DNA from: Gemmatimonadales bacterium
Lineage (GTDB): Bacteria > Gemmatimonadota > Gemmatimonadetes > Palauibacterales > Palauibacteraceae
Assembly: GCA_030636765.1 (NCBI GenBank)
Contig: DAOVWI010000053.1
Location: 1-12,776, forward strand
Direction: 5' to 3'
Length of the DNA stretch: 12,776 bases
The position numbers and the translations under genes were made by a program. The notes beneath the pieces were generated by a model. That model was given only the letters and a program-made list of their open reading frames with translations. It did no database searches and was not told where the DNA came from. Positions 1 to 6,457 of this stretch are shown here, piece by piece; the stretch's first letter is position 1, and the number at the start of each line of letters is the position of its first letter.

Positions 1-560
1 ACCTGGTACTGCTTGACGAAGCCACCAAGACTGGCGACCTCGGACACTCCGGGAACAGCGGTCAGCTGGTATCGGAGATACCAATCCTGGAGTGTTCGAA
101 GCTCCGCCAGGTCCAGGCTGTCCGACTCCAGCACATATTGGTAGACCCACCCCACGCCGGTGGCGTCCGGGCCGAGGGTCGGTTCGACACCGGGCGGTAG
201 CTGTTGCCGAATCCCGTTGAGGTACTCCAGTACTCGGGAACGCGCCCAGTAGATGTCGGTCCCGTCCTCGAAGATCACGTAGACCAGACTGAGGCCGAAG
301 AAGGAGAAACCCCGGACCACCCGGGCTCCCGGTACTTTCAGCATCTCCGAGGCGATCGGGTAGGTCACCTGATCCTCGACGATGTCGGGCGCCTGCTCCC
401 GGAAGTCGGTCTGGACGATCACCTGGACATCCGAGAGATCCGGGATCGCGTCCAGCGGAGTATTGAGCATGGCCCACACGCCTCCGGCGACCACGGCCGC
501 CGTGGCGAGAAGCACGAGGAACCGGTTGCCGATCGACCAGGCGATGACCCGGTTAATCAT
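1..560 (-). CDS. cusA: CusA/CzcA-type RND heavy-metal efflux pump, N-terminal part (truncated by window edge)
   Basis: Inner-membrane proton-driven pump of the heavy-metal RND family, the motor of a tripartite efflux complex. About 186 residues are visible; the family is usually a little over 1000, so the rest lies beyond position 1. The N-terminus reads MINRVIAWSIGNRFLV followed by the first membrane helix (roughly residues 10-30), then the very characteristic TPLDAIPDLSDVQVIVQT and, further on, DQVTYPIASEML and YWARSRVLEYL, all hallmarks of CusA/CzcA pumps. The ATG overlaps the TGA of the adaptor gene (ATGA at 560-557), implying translational coupling; only a weak GGTGG precedes it. The methionine ligands that would separate Cu/Ag pumps from Co/Zn/Cd pumps are not in the visible part, so the metal is inferred from the Met/His-rich adaptor. 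Confidence 0.93.
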   Translation of the reverse strand, partial: MINRVIAWSIGNRFLVLLATAAVVAGGVWAMLNTPLDAIPDLSDVQVIVQTDFREQAPDIVEDQVTYPIASEMLKVPGARVVRGFSFFGLSLVYVIFEDGTDIYWARSRVLEYLNGIRQQLPPGVEPTLGPDATGVGWVYQYVLESDSLDLAELRTLQDWYLRYQLTAVPGVSEVASLGGFVKQYQ

Positions 561-1759
561 GAGCCACCGTGCTGCATGCCGGGCATGTCTCTGCCGGTTC
601 CCCCGAGCCGGGACTCGGCGTCCACCAAGAAGTTGGCCGAAGCCACGATCGTCTCTCCCTCGGCAAGCCCGTCCAGGATCTGCACTCGGTTCCCGGCCCG
701 GCCCCCAAGCGTAACCTCCCGCGGGACGAGCATGCCGTCGGCGTCTCTGACGAAGACGAGGTTTCGCTCTCCGGTGACCATGACCGCTTCCATCGGCACC
801 GAGAGGTCCTCCTTCCCGACCTCGACATCGAAGAAGATGGTCGCGAACATTCCCGGCTTGAGCCGCAGATCCGGGTTGGGTACGGTGACTCGCATGCGAT
901 TCGTCCGGCTCTGCGCGTCGACCGTCGGATAGACGAAGCTCACCCTCCCCATGATGTGCTCGCCGGGATACGCAGCAACCTCGATGTGGGCCTGCGCCCC
1001 CTCATGCACGAACCGGAGATCCTGCTCGAACACCTCCCCCTCGACCCACATCTCCGAGAGGTCCGCGATGCGGTAGAGTCGCATCCCGGGCATCACCCGC
1101 TGACCCTCCAGAACGTCCTTTTCGAGAACGATGCCGTTGACGGGGGATACCAGCGTGAGTGTCTTCGTCACCTCGCTGGTGCGTTCGAGCCGGTCGATCT
1201 GCTCGGGCGTGATGTCCCAGTAGGCGAGGCGGCGGCGCGACGCCTCCAGCATCGCCTGCGCGCTGCGCCAGGCCTCCTCGGCAGCCGAGTCCACCCGTGA
1301 CGCGAGCCGCTGGGCCGTCAGCAGCTCTTCCTGCGCGGCGACCAGCTCCGGGCTGTAGATGCTGAGAAGGGGCTGCCCGCGGCGCACCGCCTCTCCGGTG
1401 GAAGCGACGTACAACCGCTCGATGAACCCGTCTATCTTCGGCGTGATGTCCGCCACGTTCGGCTCGGGCGCCTCGATGCGGCCGACCGTCCGAATGGTTC
1501 GCGACAGGGTTCCTCGGCGCACCGTCGTGTAGACGACGCCGAGAGCCCGCTCCTGCTCCGCCGTGAGGTGGACCGGTTGGCGTCCCGTGCGCATGGAATC
1601 ATCGGCCGCACCTTCCCCCGCGCCTGCCGTGCCCATGGCCGCGTGTTCCTCGGCCGTCATGTCGGCCATGTCGGACTCGGTCTCCCCGGAGCCGCACGCC
1701 GCGAGGAGTGCCGTGCCCAGGATGGTCGCCAGGATGAGAAGTGTCTCACGGGGCCTCAT
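557..1759 (-). CDS. cusB: CusB-like efflux RND periplasmic adaptor lipoprotein
   Basis: Membrane-fusion protein that would join the RND pump to the TolC-type channel in the periplasm. The 400-residue protein starts with a lipoprotein signal ending in LLAAC (lipid-bearing Cys22). A Met/His-containing stretch follows (M31, M34, H39, M42), then a barrel-sandwich/HlyD region with ITPKIDGFIERLYV and the CusB-typical YSPELVAAQEELL, an alpha-hairpin, and a beta-barrel ending in DGLAEGETIVASANFLVDAE. The C-terminal tail is DMPGMQHGGS, again Met/His rich. CusB-family N-termini are known to pass Cu(I)/Ag(I) through methionines, so these ends favour Cu/Ag as substrate (inference). A strong GGGAGGTGAG site sits just ahead of the ATG. 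The gene overlaps its neighbours by ATGA at both ends. Confidence 0.93.
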   Translation of the reverse strand: MRPRETLLILATILGTALLAACGSGETESDMADMTAEEHAAMGTAGAGEGAADDSMRTGRQPVHLTAEQERALGVVYTTVRRGTLSRTIRTVGRIEAPEPNVADITPKIDGFIERLYVASTGEAVRRGQPLLSIYSPELVAAQEELLTAQRLASRVDSAAEEAWRSAQAMLEASRRRLAYWDITPEQIDRLERTSEVTKTLTLVSPVNGIVLEKDVLEGQRVMPGMRLYRIADLSEMWVEGEVFEQDLRFVHEGAQAHIEVAAYPGEHIMGRVSFVYPTVDAQSRTNRMRVTVPNPDLRLKPGMFATIFFDVEVGKEDLSVPMEAVMVTGERNLVFVRDADGMLVPREVTLGGRAGNRVQILDGLAEGETIVASANFLVDAESRLGGTGRDMPGMQHGGS

Positions 1760-3057
1760 CGCTCACCTCCCATGTCGCCTTCGGCAACGGGGCCCGGTGT
1801 CTCTCCGACGAGCGCCTCCAGCTCGGCCAGCGCTCGCTGGTAGTCGGCCGTCAGCCGAACCCCATCGATTTCGTATCGGTTCACCGTCATCTCGTTCTGC
1901 ACCAGTGTGCTGAAGTCCACCTGCCCGACGCGGTACGCGGAAAGGGCCGATTCCACGGCGGCCCGAGCCTGTGGCAGAACGGAGGTGACGTAGAGCTCGC
2001 CCAGACTTCGGGATCGTTCCGCCTCCGCCCGCTGCTCGGCGATCCGAGCGAACGTCTCGTTGTAGAGATCCAGCTCCCGCGCCTCTTCCATCGTCTGCAT
2101 CGCCTGCATCTCACGGCGCTGCGCGAGCTGTTTTGAGCCGGCCCACAGCGGGATGTTGATGCCGAGCGCGATCGTCATGAAATCGACGAACTCGGGACGC
2201 TGCCCGTAACCGAGCCGGACCGTGAAATCCGGGTACACGGAGCGGCGCGCCGCCCGGTACCCGGCCTCGGCCGCCAGCGCTCGCTCCCGCGCCGCTCGCA
2301 GAGCCGGCCGCCGCTCGGCGGCCAGCGCCATCAGCGAATCGACCGGGGGGATCTCGCCCACCGCCGTCGGCAGCTGAAGTCCGGCTACGGCCACGGTCGC
2401 CGGTCTGGCGAGAAGGGAGTTCAAGCGCGCCGCCATGGCCAGGCGGTTCTGCTCCATCACCGTGATGTCCTCGGTCATTCCGGCCACGGCGACCTGAGCC
2501 TGGAGGACATCCTGCTGCAGACCTCTGCCGACGCTATACAGCGCAGACGAAACCTCCTCGAACTGACGCAGCAGGTCGCGTGTGTCGCGCATGATGTCGA
2601 GCGCCCGGTCGATGTAGGCCAGCTGGTAGTACACGGACTTGACGCGTGAGACGAGCGCTGCCTCGGACTCGTCTGCCTCCAGCCGCTCCGCCTCGAAGAG
2701 GTGCGCCGCCCGCTCCTTCGAGAAGCCGAGCTTGCCCGGCCACGGAAAGCGCTGCTTCAGCTCGAAGGCGTTCATCGTCATCTGCTGGTCCGTGCGGCCG
2801 AAGTCGCCCACCGGTCGGTTCAGCAGACCGAAGGTGAACTGAGGATCCGGGAGAGCTCCGACCTGTGACACGCGCTCGGAGGCTGCGTCGGCCCGGAGGC
2901 GGGCGGCCCGGAGCATTGGGTTCGCCTGGCGCGCCATCGTGACGGCCTCCGCGACGGTCAGCGTGTCGCTCTCCTGGGCGAGCACGGGCCGGGCCGCCGC
3001 CATGTCGAGGGCGGCGACCATGGCCGCGGCGGCGGGAAGCGTTCGTGCCCAGCTCAT
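1756..3057 (-). CDS. TolC-family outer-membrane efflux channel (CusC-like)
   Basis: Outer-membrane channel of the tripartite metal exporter, first gene of the operon. I chose the ATG at 3057 because it opens a good Sec signal peptide (MSWARTLPAAAAMVAALDMA, ending near PVLAQ), giving about 433 residues, within the usual range for the family. Upstream in-frame codons to 3144 are open, but the added residues are charged and do not look like a signal. The mature protein shows TolC-type repeats: LTVAEAVTMARQANPMLRAA, LPDPQFTFGLLNRPVG, ELKQRFPWPGKLGFSKERA, and in the second half MALAAERRPALRAARERALA and LGINIPLWAG. The last residues overlap the adaptor start by ATGA. GGAAGAAG lies somewhat far upstream of the chosen ATG, so the exact start is moderately certain. 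Confidence 0.9.
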   Translation of the reverse strand: MSWARTLPAAAAMVAALDMAAARPVLAQESDTLTVAEAVTMARQANPMLRAARLRADAASERVSQVGALPDPQFTFGLLNRPVGDFGRTDQQMTMNAFELKQRFPWPGKLGFSKERAAHLFEAERLEADESEAALVSRVKSVYYQLAYIDRALDIMRDTRDLLRQFEEVSSALYSVGRGLQQDVLQAQVAVAGMTEDITVMEQNRLAMAARLNSLLARPATVAVAGLQLPTAVGEIPPVDSLMALAAERRPALRAARERALAAEAGYRAARRSVYPDFTVRLGYGQRPEFVDFMTIALGINIPLWAGSKQLAQRREMQAMQTMEEARELDLYNETFARIAEQRAEAERSRSLGELYVTSVLPQARAAVESALSAYRVGQVDFSTLVQNEMTVNRYEIDGVRLTADYQRALAELEALVGETPGPVAEGDMGGER

Positions 3058-3166
3058 GCGGTGGACGCTCTTCTTCCAGGTGTGTCCGGCATTCCGGTCT
3101 TCCCTCCCCAGCACTTTGATGTCGTGGATGTCGGGTGATCGCACCCCAAAGGTGGCAGGACGGAGA

Positions 3167-3203
3167 CTAAGATCCGCTTAAGGGGCCGCTAAGATTTCTT
3201 TAA
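3167..3203 (-). promoter_or_regulatory. CTTAG-type direct repeats upstream of the efflux operon, possible response-regulator operator
   Basis: On the minus strand the sequence reads TTAAAG, CTTAG, CTTAAG and CTTAG in the same orientation. Repeat starts are about 10 to 12 bp apart (plus-strand ctaag at 3167-3171, cttaag at 3177-3182, ctaag at 3189-3193). Direct repeats at about one helical turn are the usual layout of OmpR/PhoB-family response-regulator sites, and Cus-type operons are often controlled by such regulators. The repeats lie 110 to 146 bp upstream of the chosen TolC start. No clear -35/-10 pair was identified and no regulator gene lies in the window, so function is inferred. Confidence 0.35.
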
Positions 3204-3211
3204 CGAGCGGC

Positions 3212-3268
3212 GGTCGGGCCAGGCGCGGTGGGTCGGGTCAGACGCGGTGGATTGGGCCGGGCACGGTG
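3212..3268. repeat. Three degenerate 19-bp tandem repeats
   Basis: Three consecutive 19-bp units (3212-3230, 3231-3249, 3250-3268) follow the pattern GGTCGGGYCAGRCGCGGTG, the third being more diverged (it begins GATTGGGCC). They fill the space between the stop codon of the anchored exported protein (3274) and the CTTAG repeats. They are too G-rich on one strand to form clear hairpins. They may be a slippage-generated minisatellite or part of a transcription end or spacer; no function can be assigned. Confidence 0.6.
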
Positions 3269-3273
3269 GCCAG

Positions 3274-3852
3274 CTACCTGCCGGCTCGCAGCAGCCCGAG
3301 GCCCAGCCCGCCGGCCCCGCCGATCAGAAGTCCGATGACGCCCCATTCGAGGCCGCTCCGGGATCGCTCGATCGGCATCTCGTCGGCGCGAGCCACACGA
3401 GGCGCGGCCTCATGCACCACTTCACCGGCGGGCCTCTCATCGGCCCCTTCCGGCGCCACGGCCTCGGCTTCGAGCACCGTGAGGTCGAGCCGGGCGGCCA
3501 CGTCGCCGTCCGGCGCGACGGCCACCACCTGATACGCGCCCGGCGTCACGCTCCCGGGGATGGCGAGCTCGATGGAGAAGAGCCCCTCGGCGTCGGCCTC
3601 GACCTCGCCCAGATCGTACTCGCGGAGGGCTCCCACCAAACGGAGCACGTAGCTCTCGCCCGCCCCGAAGTCGCGGCCGTCCAGCGGCAGGACCGCTCCC
3701 GCGGGGACCGAGGAGCGCGAGCTCTCGAGGACGGCCTTCTCGTGCACGACCGAGGGAAGGGTCGCGCCCGCCGTTGCTGGAAACGTCGCGCCGCCCGCGG
3801 CGGGAAGGATGGCGGCCAAGAGGGCGAAACGAATCGACGCTGCCTTGATCAT
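3274..3852 (-). CDS. Exported, membrane-anchored protein with an Ig-like/beta-sandwich domain, function unknown
   Basis: The 192-residue product starts at the ATG at 3852, which follows a good AGGAG site; the longer open frame to 4026 lacks this and is rejected. Residues 1 to about 26 form a Sec signal. The central part (about 30-125) has the look of a bacterial Ig-like or carboxypeptidase-regulatory-like sandwich: VPAGAVLPLDGRDFGAGESY, EADAEGLFSIELAIPGSVTP, GAYQVVAVAPDGDVAARLDL. A charged linker follows, then one C-terminal helix (GVIGLLIGGAGGLGLGLL) with a terminal Arg, which should anchor the domain in the inner membrane facing the periplasm. It follows the cytochrome b gene by 77 bp in the same direction, so a role as accessory or assembly factor of that complex is possible but not shown. 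It has no cysteines or heme motif. Confidence 0.75.
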   Translation of the reverse strand: MIKAASIRFALLAAILPAAGGATFPATAGATLPSVVHEKAVLESSRSSVPAGAVLPLDGRDFGAGESYVLRLVGALREYDLGEVEADAEGLFSIELAIPGSVTPGAYQVVAVAPDGDVAARLDLTVLEAEAVAPEGADERPAGEVVHEAAPRVARADEMPIERSRSGLEWGVIGLLIGGAGGLGLGLLRAGR

Positions 3853-3929
3853 GAGTTCTCCTGAAAAGTGCCGGGTCGTGCGGAACGGCCACCTACCGAC
3901 CAGAACGATCGCGGGCCGGGCCGGAAGGT

Positions 3930-4946
3930 TCACATGCCGAGGTGTTGCCTCGCGGGCCCGAACGCCCCGTACAGCCAGAGGACCAGGACGGCCGCCCCGA
4001 CCAGCAGCGCCAGCCACCCGAGCCACCCGTGACGGCCCGGGGTGTCATCCGGCCGTCGGTCCAGGAGCGGTACGGCCACCAGGAAGCCGAACAGGAGGAC
4101 CGGTCCGAGAATCATCCCCCACGCGCCGAGCAGGTTCTCGAGCCCGTAGACCCAGAGCACCGGCCAGAAAGGCTTGGTGATCTCGACGCCGGCCACGGGC
4201 GGATAGCCCAAATCCTCGGGCGCCACGACAGCGAGCAGGCCGACAAGCGCGAAGGCCAGCAGCGAGACCCCGACAAGCCGGATGGCGTGCGTCCGAAAGA
4301 CCTCGCGCTCCTCGTCGTCGGCGTGGATCCCCAGATGGCGGATCAGCCAGAAATGAAGGCCCATCAGGCCCACGAGCAGAAGCGGCAGCAGGCTCGTGTG
4401 AAGGCCGAAGATCCGGGCAAGGAGAGGGGCGCTTCTCGTGAACCCCTCGGTGAAAAAGGCGCCGAGCGTCCCCGTAAGCTCTCCCCCGGCGACGAAGTGG
4501 GCGAGCGCCTCGAAGCCCTCCTGGTCGTAGCGCAGGGCCGAGCCCGTCACGATCAGGAGAAACAGCAGGCCGGCCATTCCGACGCCCGCCCACCAAGTCA
4601 GCTCCCGCGGCCTCTTGTACGACCTTCGCCAGAAGACGTGGACGAGGTGGGCGGTGATCATGACGACCGCCCCGGCCGCCGACCAGTAGTGCAGGCTTCG
4701 AACCCAGTCGCCGAGCGGCGCGCGGGTGAGGATATAGAGGACGCTGTCGTGCGCCCCGATCGGGCTGGGGTTGTAGAACTGAGCGAGGTACAGACCGGTC
4801 AGGACAAGCATGACGATGAACGACGCCGTCAGCCCACCCAGCATGTACGTCCAGCGGCTGGCTGCCTTCGGGACGGGATAATCCAGGGCGTCGAGAGCGG
4901 CCCGTTCCTCTAGCCATCCCTTCTTTGGATCGGTCCTCGTCCCCAT
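3930..4946 (-). CDS. Cytochrome b (b6-type N-terminal domain with short subunit-IV-like C-terminus)
   Basis: Integral membrane diheme cytochrome b that would exchange electrons between the quinone pool and c-type or copper carriers. I start at the ATG at 4946, preceded by GGAGGGTGAGG, giving 338 residues. Helix B carries H86 and H100 (13 residues between) and helix D H183 and H198 (14 between); the 13/14 spacing is that of cytochrome b6 and its relatives rather than mitochondrial-type cytochrome b (13/13). About seven helices are predicted (roughly 35-57, 84-106, 117-136, 182-204, 222-242, 262-294, 307-326). Where b6 has Cys35 for heme ci, this protein has Met35 (YMLGG), and the PEWY quinol-site motif seems to be replaced by KPFW (258-261), both judged by eye. 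No Rieske gene is in the window. It stands alone after the 497-bp relic-filled gap. Confidence 0.88.
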   Translation of the reverse strand: MGTRTDPKKGWLEERAALDALDYPVPKAASRWTYMLGGLTASFIVMLVLTGLYLAQFYNPSPIGAHDSVLYILTRAPLGDWVRSLHYWSAAGAVVMITAHLVHVFWRRSYKRPRELTWWAGVGMAGLLFLLIVTGSALRYDQEGFEALAHFVAGGELTGTLGAFFTEGFTRSAPLLARIFGLHTSLLPLLLVGLMGLHFWLIRHLGIHADDEEREVFRTHAIRLVGVSLLAFALVGLLAVVAPEDLGYPPVAGVEITKPFWPVLWVYGLENLLGAWGMILGPVLLFGFLVAVPLLDRRPDDTPGRHGWLGWLALLVGAAVLVLWLYGAFGPARQHLGM

Positions 4947-4996
4947 CCTCACCCTCCGCCTTCCGTGCATAAGTCCGTGCTGACAGGCCCCTGGCC

Positions 4997-5149
4997 AAGT
5001 CTACTGCTTGTGTGCCGGGCCACGCGAATGGGGATCCACTCCGCTCCCGTCTCCTCGCCGGAGAACACACCTGGCGGCTGACCGGCACCATGGAGGGCGC
5101 GCTCGAATCCGGTGAGCGCGCGGCGCAAGAGGTAAACGAAACTCCCTGA
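4997..5149 (+). pseudogene. C-terminal relic of a flavin amine oxidase family protein
   Basis: On the plus strand, an open stretch ending in TGA at 5147-5149 reads LLAGEHTW, then GTMEGALESGERAAQEV. This closely follows the C-terminal FAD-binding signature of flavin monoamine oxidases and L-amino-acid oxidases (FAGEHTS, a short spacer, then GxMEGAxxSGxRAAxEV). Only about 50 codons remain and there is no start; the part before GEHT is compressed compared with the family. It is opposite in strand to every intact gene here, so it looks like debris from a deleted or displaced gene. Identification rests on motif recognition by eye. Confidence 0.5.
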
Positions 5150-5162
5150 AAGAGCGCACCAG

Positions 5163-5264
5163 TGCCTAGGAGAGCTGCCTTGGCTCGGAGTCCGCTCGAC
5201 GGCATCGTACGTGGGAGAGCCAGAGTGCAACGGTGTCGCGGACCGCTTCATACCGACGCTGGGG
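5163..5264 (+). pseudogene. Fragment of an integrase-core (rve) transposase
   Basis: Immediately after the amine oxidase relic, the plus strand in one frame reads ELPWLGVRSTASYVGEPECN followed by GVADRFIPTL. This resembles the end of the DDE catalytic core of IS-element integrases, commonly FLGIRSSPAFVxEPExNG followed by (V/A)AERFIRTLKE. The normally catalytic Glu of AERF is Asp here, and similarity stops after TL, so it would be inactive. No terminal inverted repeats or target duplications were found. Confidence 0.42.
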
Positions 5265-5325
5265 CGAGCTGCCCTACGGGGACCAGGACGAGATCAAGAG
5301 CGTGGAGGGGCAGATGCAGGCAGGG

Positions 5326-5348
5326 GGGCGGCCCCCAAGGAGCCGCCC
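5326..5348 (-). terminator. GC-rich hairpin downstream of the DoxX gene, terminator-like
   Basis: A perfect 7-bp inverted repeat, GGGCGGC (5326-5332) and GCCGCCC (5342-5348), encloses a 9-nt loop about 100 bp past the DoxX stop. There is no U-tract, so an intrinsic terminator is only a possibility. Confidence 0.2.
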
Positions 5349-5403
5349 GGTATGCAGGTGAGGAACCCCGGATCCTCCGCGTACGCCCGACCGGGAGGCG
5401 GAG

Positions 5404-5421
5404 GTGCTCAAGGCGGAGCAC
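5404..5421 (-). terminator. Small hairpin just after the DoxX gene
   Basis: GTGCTC (5404-5409) and GAGCAC (5416-5421) form a perfect 6-bp stem with a 6-nt loop, 22 bp beyond the DoxX stop codon. No run of U follows on the minus strand. It may contribute to ending or stabilising the long electron-transfer transcript. Confidence 0.22.
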
Positions 5422-5443
5422 GCCGCGATCCCCCGAGTCTGAA

Positions 5444-5890
5444 TCAGACCGCCGGGCCAGCCCGCCCTCGCCGCAGTCTTTCCTCCAGCGCCCACCTTCC
5501 CGGACCGCCCAGGGCCACGCAGACGAGTCCGCTCACCAGAGCGATGTGGTACTCGAAGCCGTAGGCGAGAGGGACGTTTGGGACGGAGACGATAAAAAAG
5601 CCCTGCCGAAGGTGGAAGAGCGCTACCGCGATGACCATCTCGATCGTAAGCAACAGAGCTGCGCTCCGGCTGAAGACGCCGAGCACGAGCGCGATGCCGC
5701 CGAACAGTTCAAGGAGCGCCACCAGCCACAGAATTGCCTCCGGCAGCGTCCACCCCACCATCTGAAGCATCTCCTGGACGAAGGAAATCTGGTCGCCGAA
5801 CAGCTTCGCCCAGCCGTGGAAGAGGAACACCAATCCGACGGCGACCCTAAGGATCAGTAGGCCCACATCGGGTTTCCGTGCGATAGGCAT
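5444..5890 (-). CDS. DoxX family membrane protein
   Basis: A 148-residue, four-helix inner-membrane protein. The ATG at 5890 is preferred over the adjoining GTG at 5893 because GGAGG lies six bases ahead of it. The family signature GLVFLFHGWAKLFG is in helix 1 (about residues 10-30), with LLELFGGIALVLGVFSR in helix 2-3. DoxX relatives range from the small subunit of archaeal thiosulfate:quinone oxidoreductase to proteins of unknown role in redox and stress operons, so the name does not fix a function. It is the last gene of the cytochrome cluster, 62 bp after a cytochrome c gene. A quinone-linked or membrane redox role is suggested by location only. Confidence 0.87.
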   Translation of the reverse strand: MPIARKPDVGLLILRVAVGLVFLFHGWAKLFGDQISFVQEMLQMVGWTLPEAILWLVALLELFGGIALVLGVFSRSAALLLTIEMVIAVALFHLRQGFFIVSVPNVPLAYGFEYHIALVSGLVCVALGGPGRWALEERLRRGRAGPAV

Positions 5891-5952
5891 CACTCACCTC
5901 CAAAGTGGCTGTGACCGGCGCGACCGGATGGGGCAGGGCTCTCTCGGCACCG

Positions 5953-6414
5953 TCACCTTTCTTCGCTGTCGCCTTTTGCGCTTCCTTCGCCTGCGCTCAA
6001 GGATCGGACGTAGCGGACCAGGGCATCGAGCTGTGCCGACTTGAGGAGCTTTGAGAAAGCGGGCATAGAGCCCTTTCCGTCTGCTATGATCTTGGCCAGG
6101 TCCTCGTCGATGACCTCACCCATGCGTTTGGCGTCGGTGAGGTCGGCGGGCGGTGGCGTGAGGACGGGTGCCGCCGGACCGTCGCCCGCTCCCTTCGCAC
6201 CGTGGCAGGCCACGCATTGCCGTCGGAAGAGCTCTGCTCCGACCGCCTCCTGCGCCGCGGCTAGGTTCAGAACGGCGGGCTCGACTGTGGTGGCGGCCGG
6301 CCGCGGCAGCCAGATCTGAGAGCCTACCGCCTGAATCGCCGGGGCGGAGACACCGAAGGCTGCCGCGGCCGTGAGCGCGGCGAGTCCTGCCGTGATCTTC
6401 CCGTGATCCTTCAT
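5953..6414 (-). CDS. Monoheme class I cytochrome c, exported
   Basis: A 153-residue periplasmic electron carrier. The start at 6414 (MKDHGK, with AGGGG eight bases ahead) gives a signal or N-terminal anchor over about residues 7-30; a GTG at 6444 would lengthen it but lies inside the better-looking GGGAGG site. One heme motif, CVACH (C67, C70, H71), sits in the usual CHGAKGAGDGPAAP setting, and Met117 in GSMPAF is the expected sixth iron ligand. The C-terminal helix LDALVRYVRSL closes a standard cytochrome c fold. It lies 43 bp after the MtrB/PioB-type barrel gene and 62 bp before DoxX, so it probably shuttles electrons between the inner membrane and the decaheme conduit (inference). Confidence 0.92.
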   Translation of the reverse strand: MKDHGKITAGLAALTAAAAFGVSAPAIQAVGSQIWLPRPAATTVEPAVLNLAAAQEAVGAELFRRQCVACHGAKGAGDGPAAPVLTPPPADLTDAKRMGEVIDEDLAKIIADGKGSMPAFSKLLKSAQLDALVRYVRSLSAGEGSAKGDSEER

Positions 6415-6457
6415 CGTAGGCGCCCCTGGTCGCTTCTCGAGCACCTCCCGCCCTTCG

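Noticed and set aside
3942..4913. A 323-codon plus-strand open frame opposite the cytochrome b gene
   Set aside because: Its highly charged, low-complexity sequence is what the complement of a membrane protein gene gives; the minus strand has all four heme ligands.
4949..5251. A 100-codon minus-strand open frame in the gap before the cytochrome b gene
   Set aside because: It shows no domain or signal, and the same bases on the plus strand carry recognisable relic motifs.
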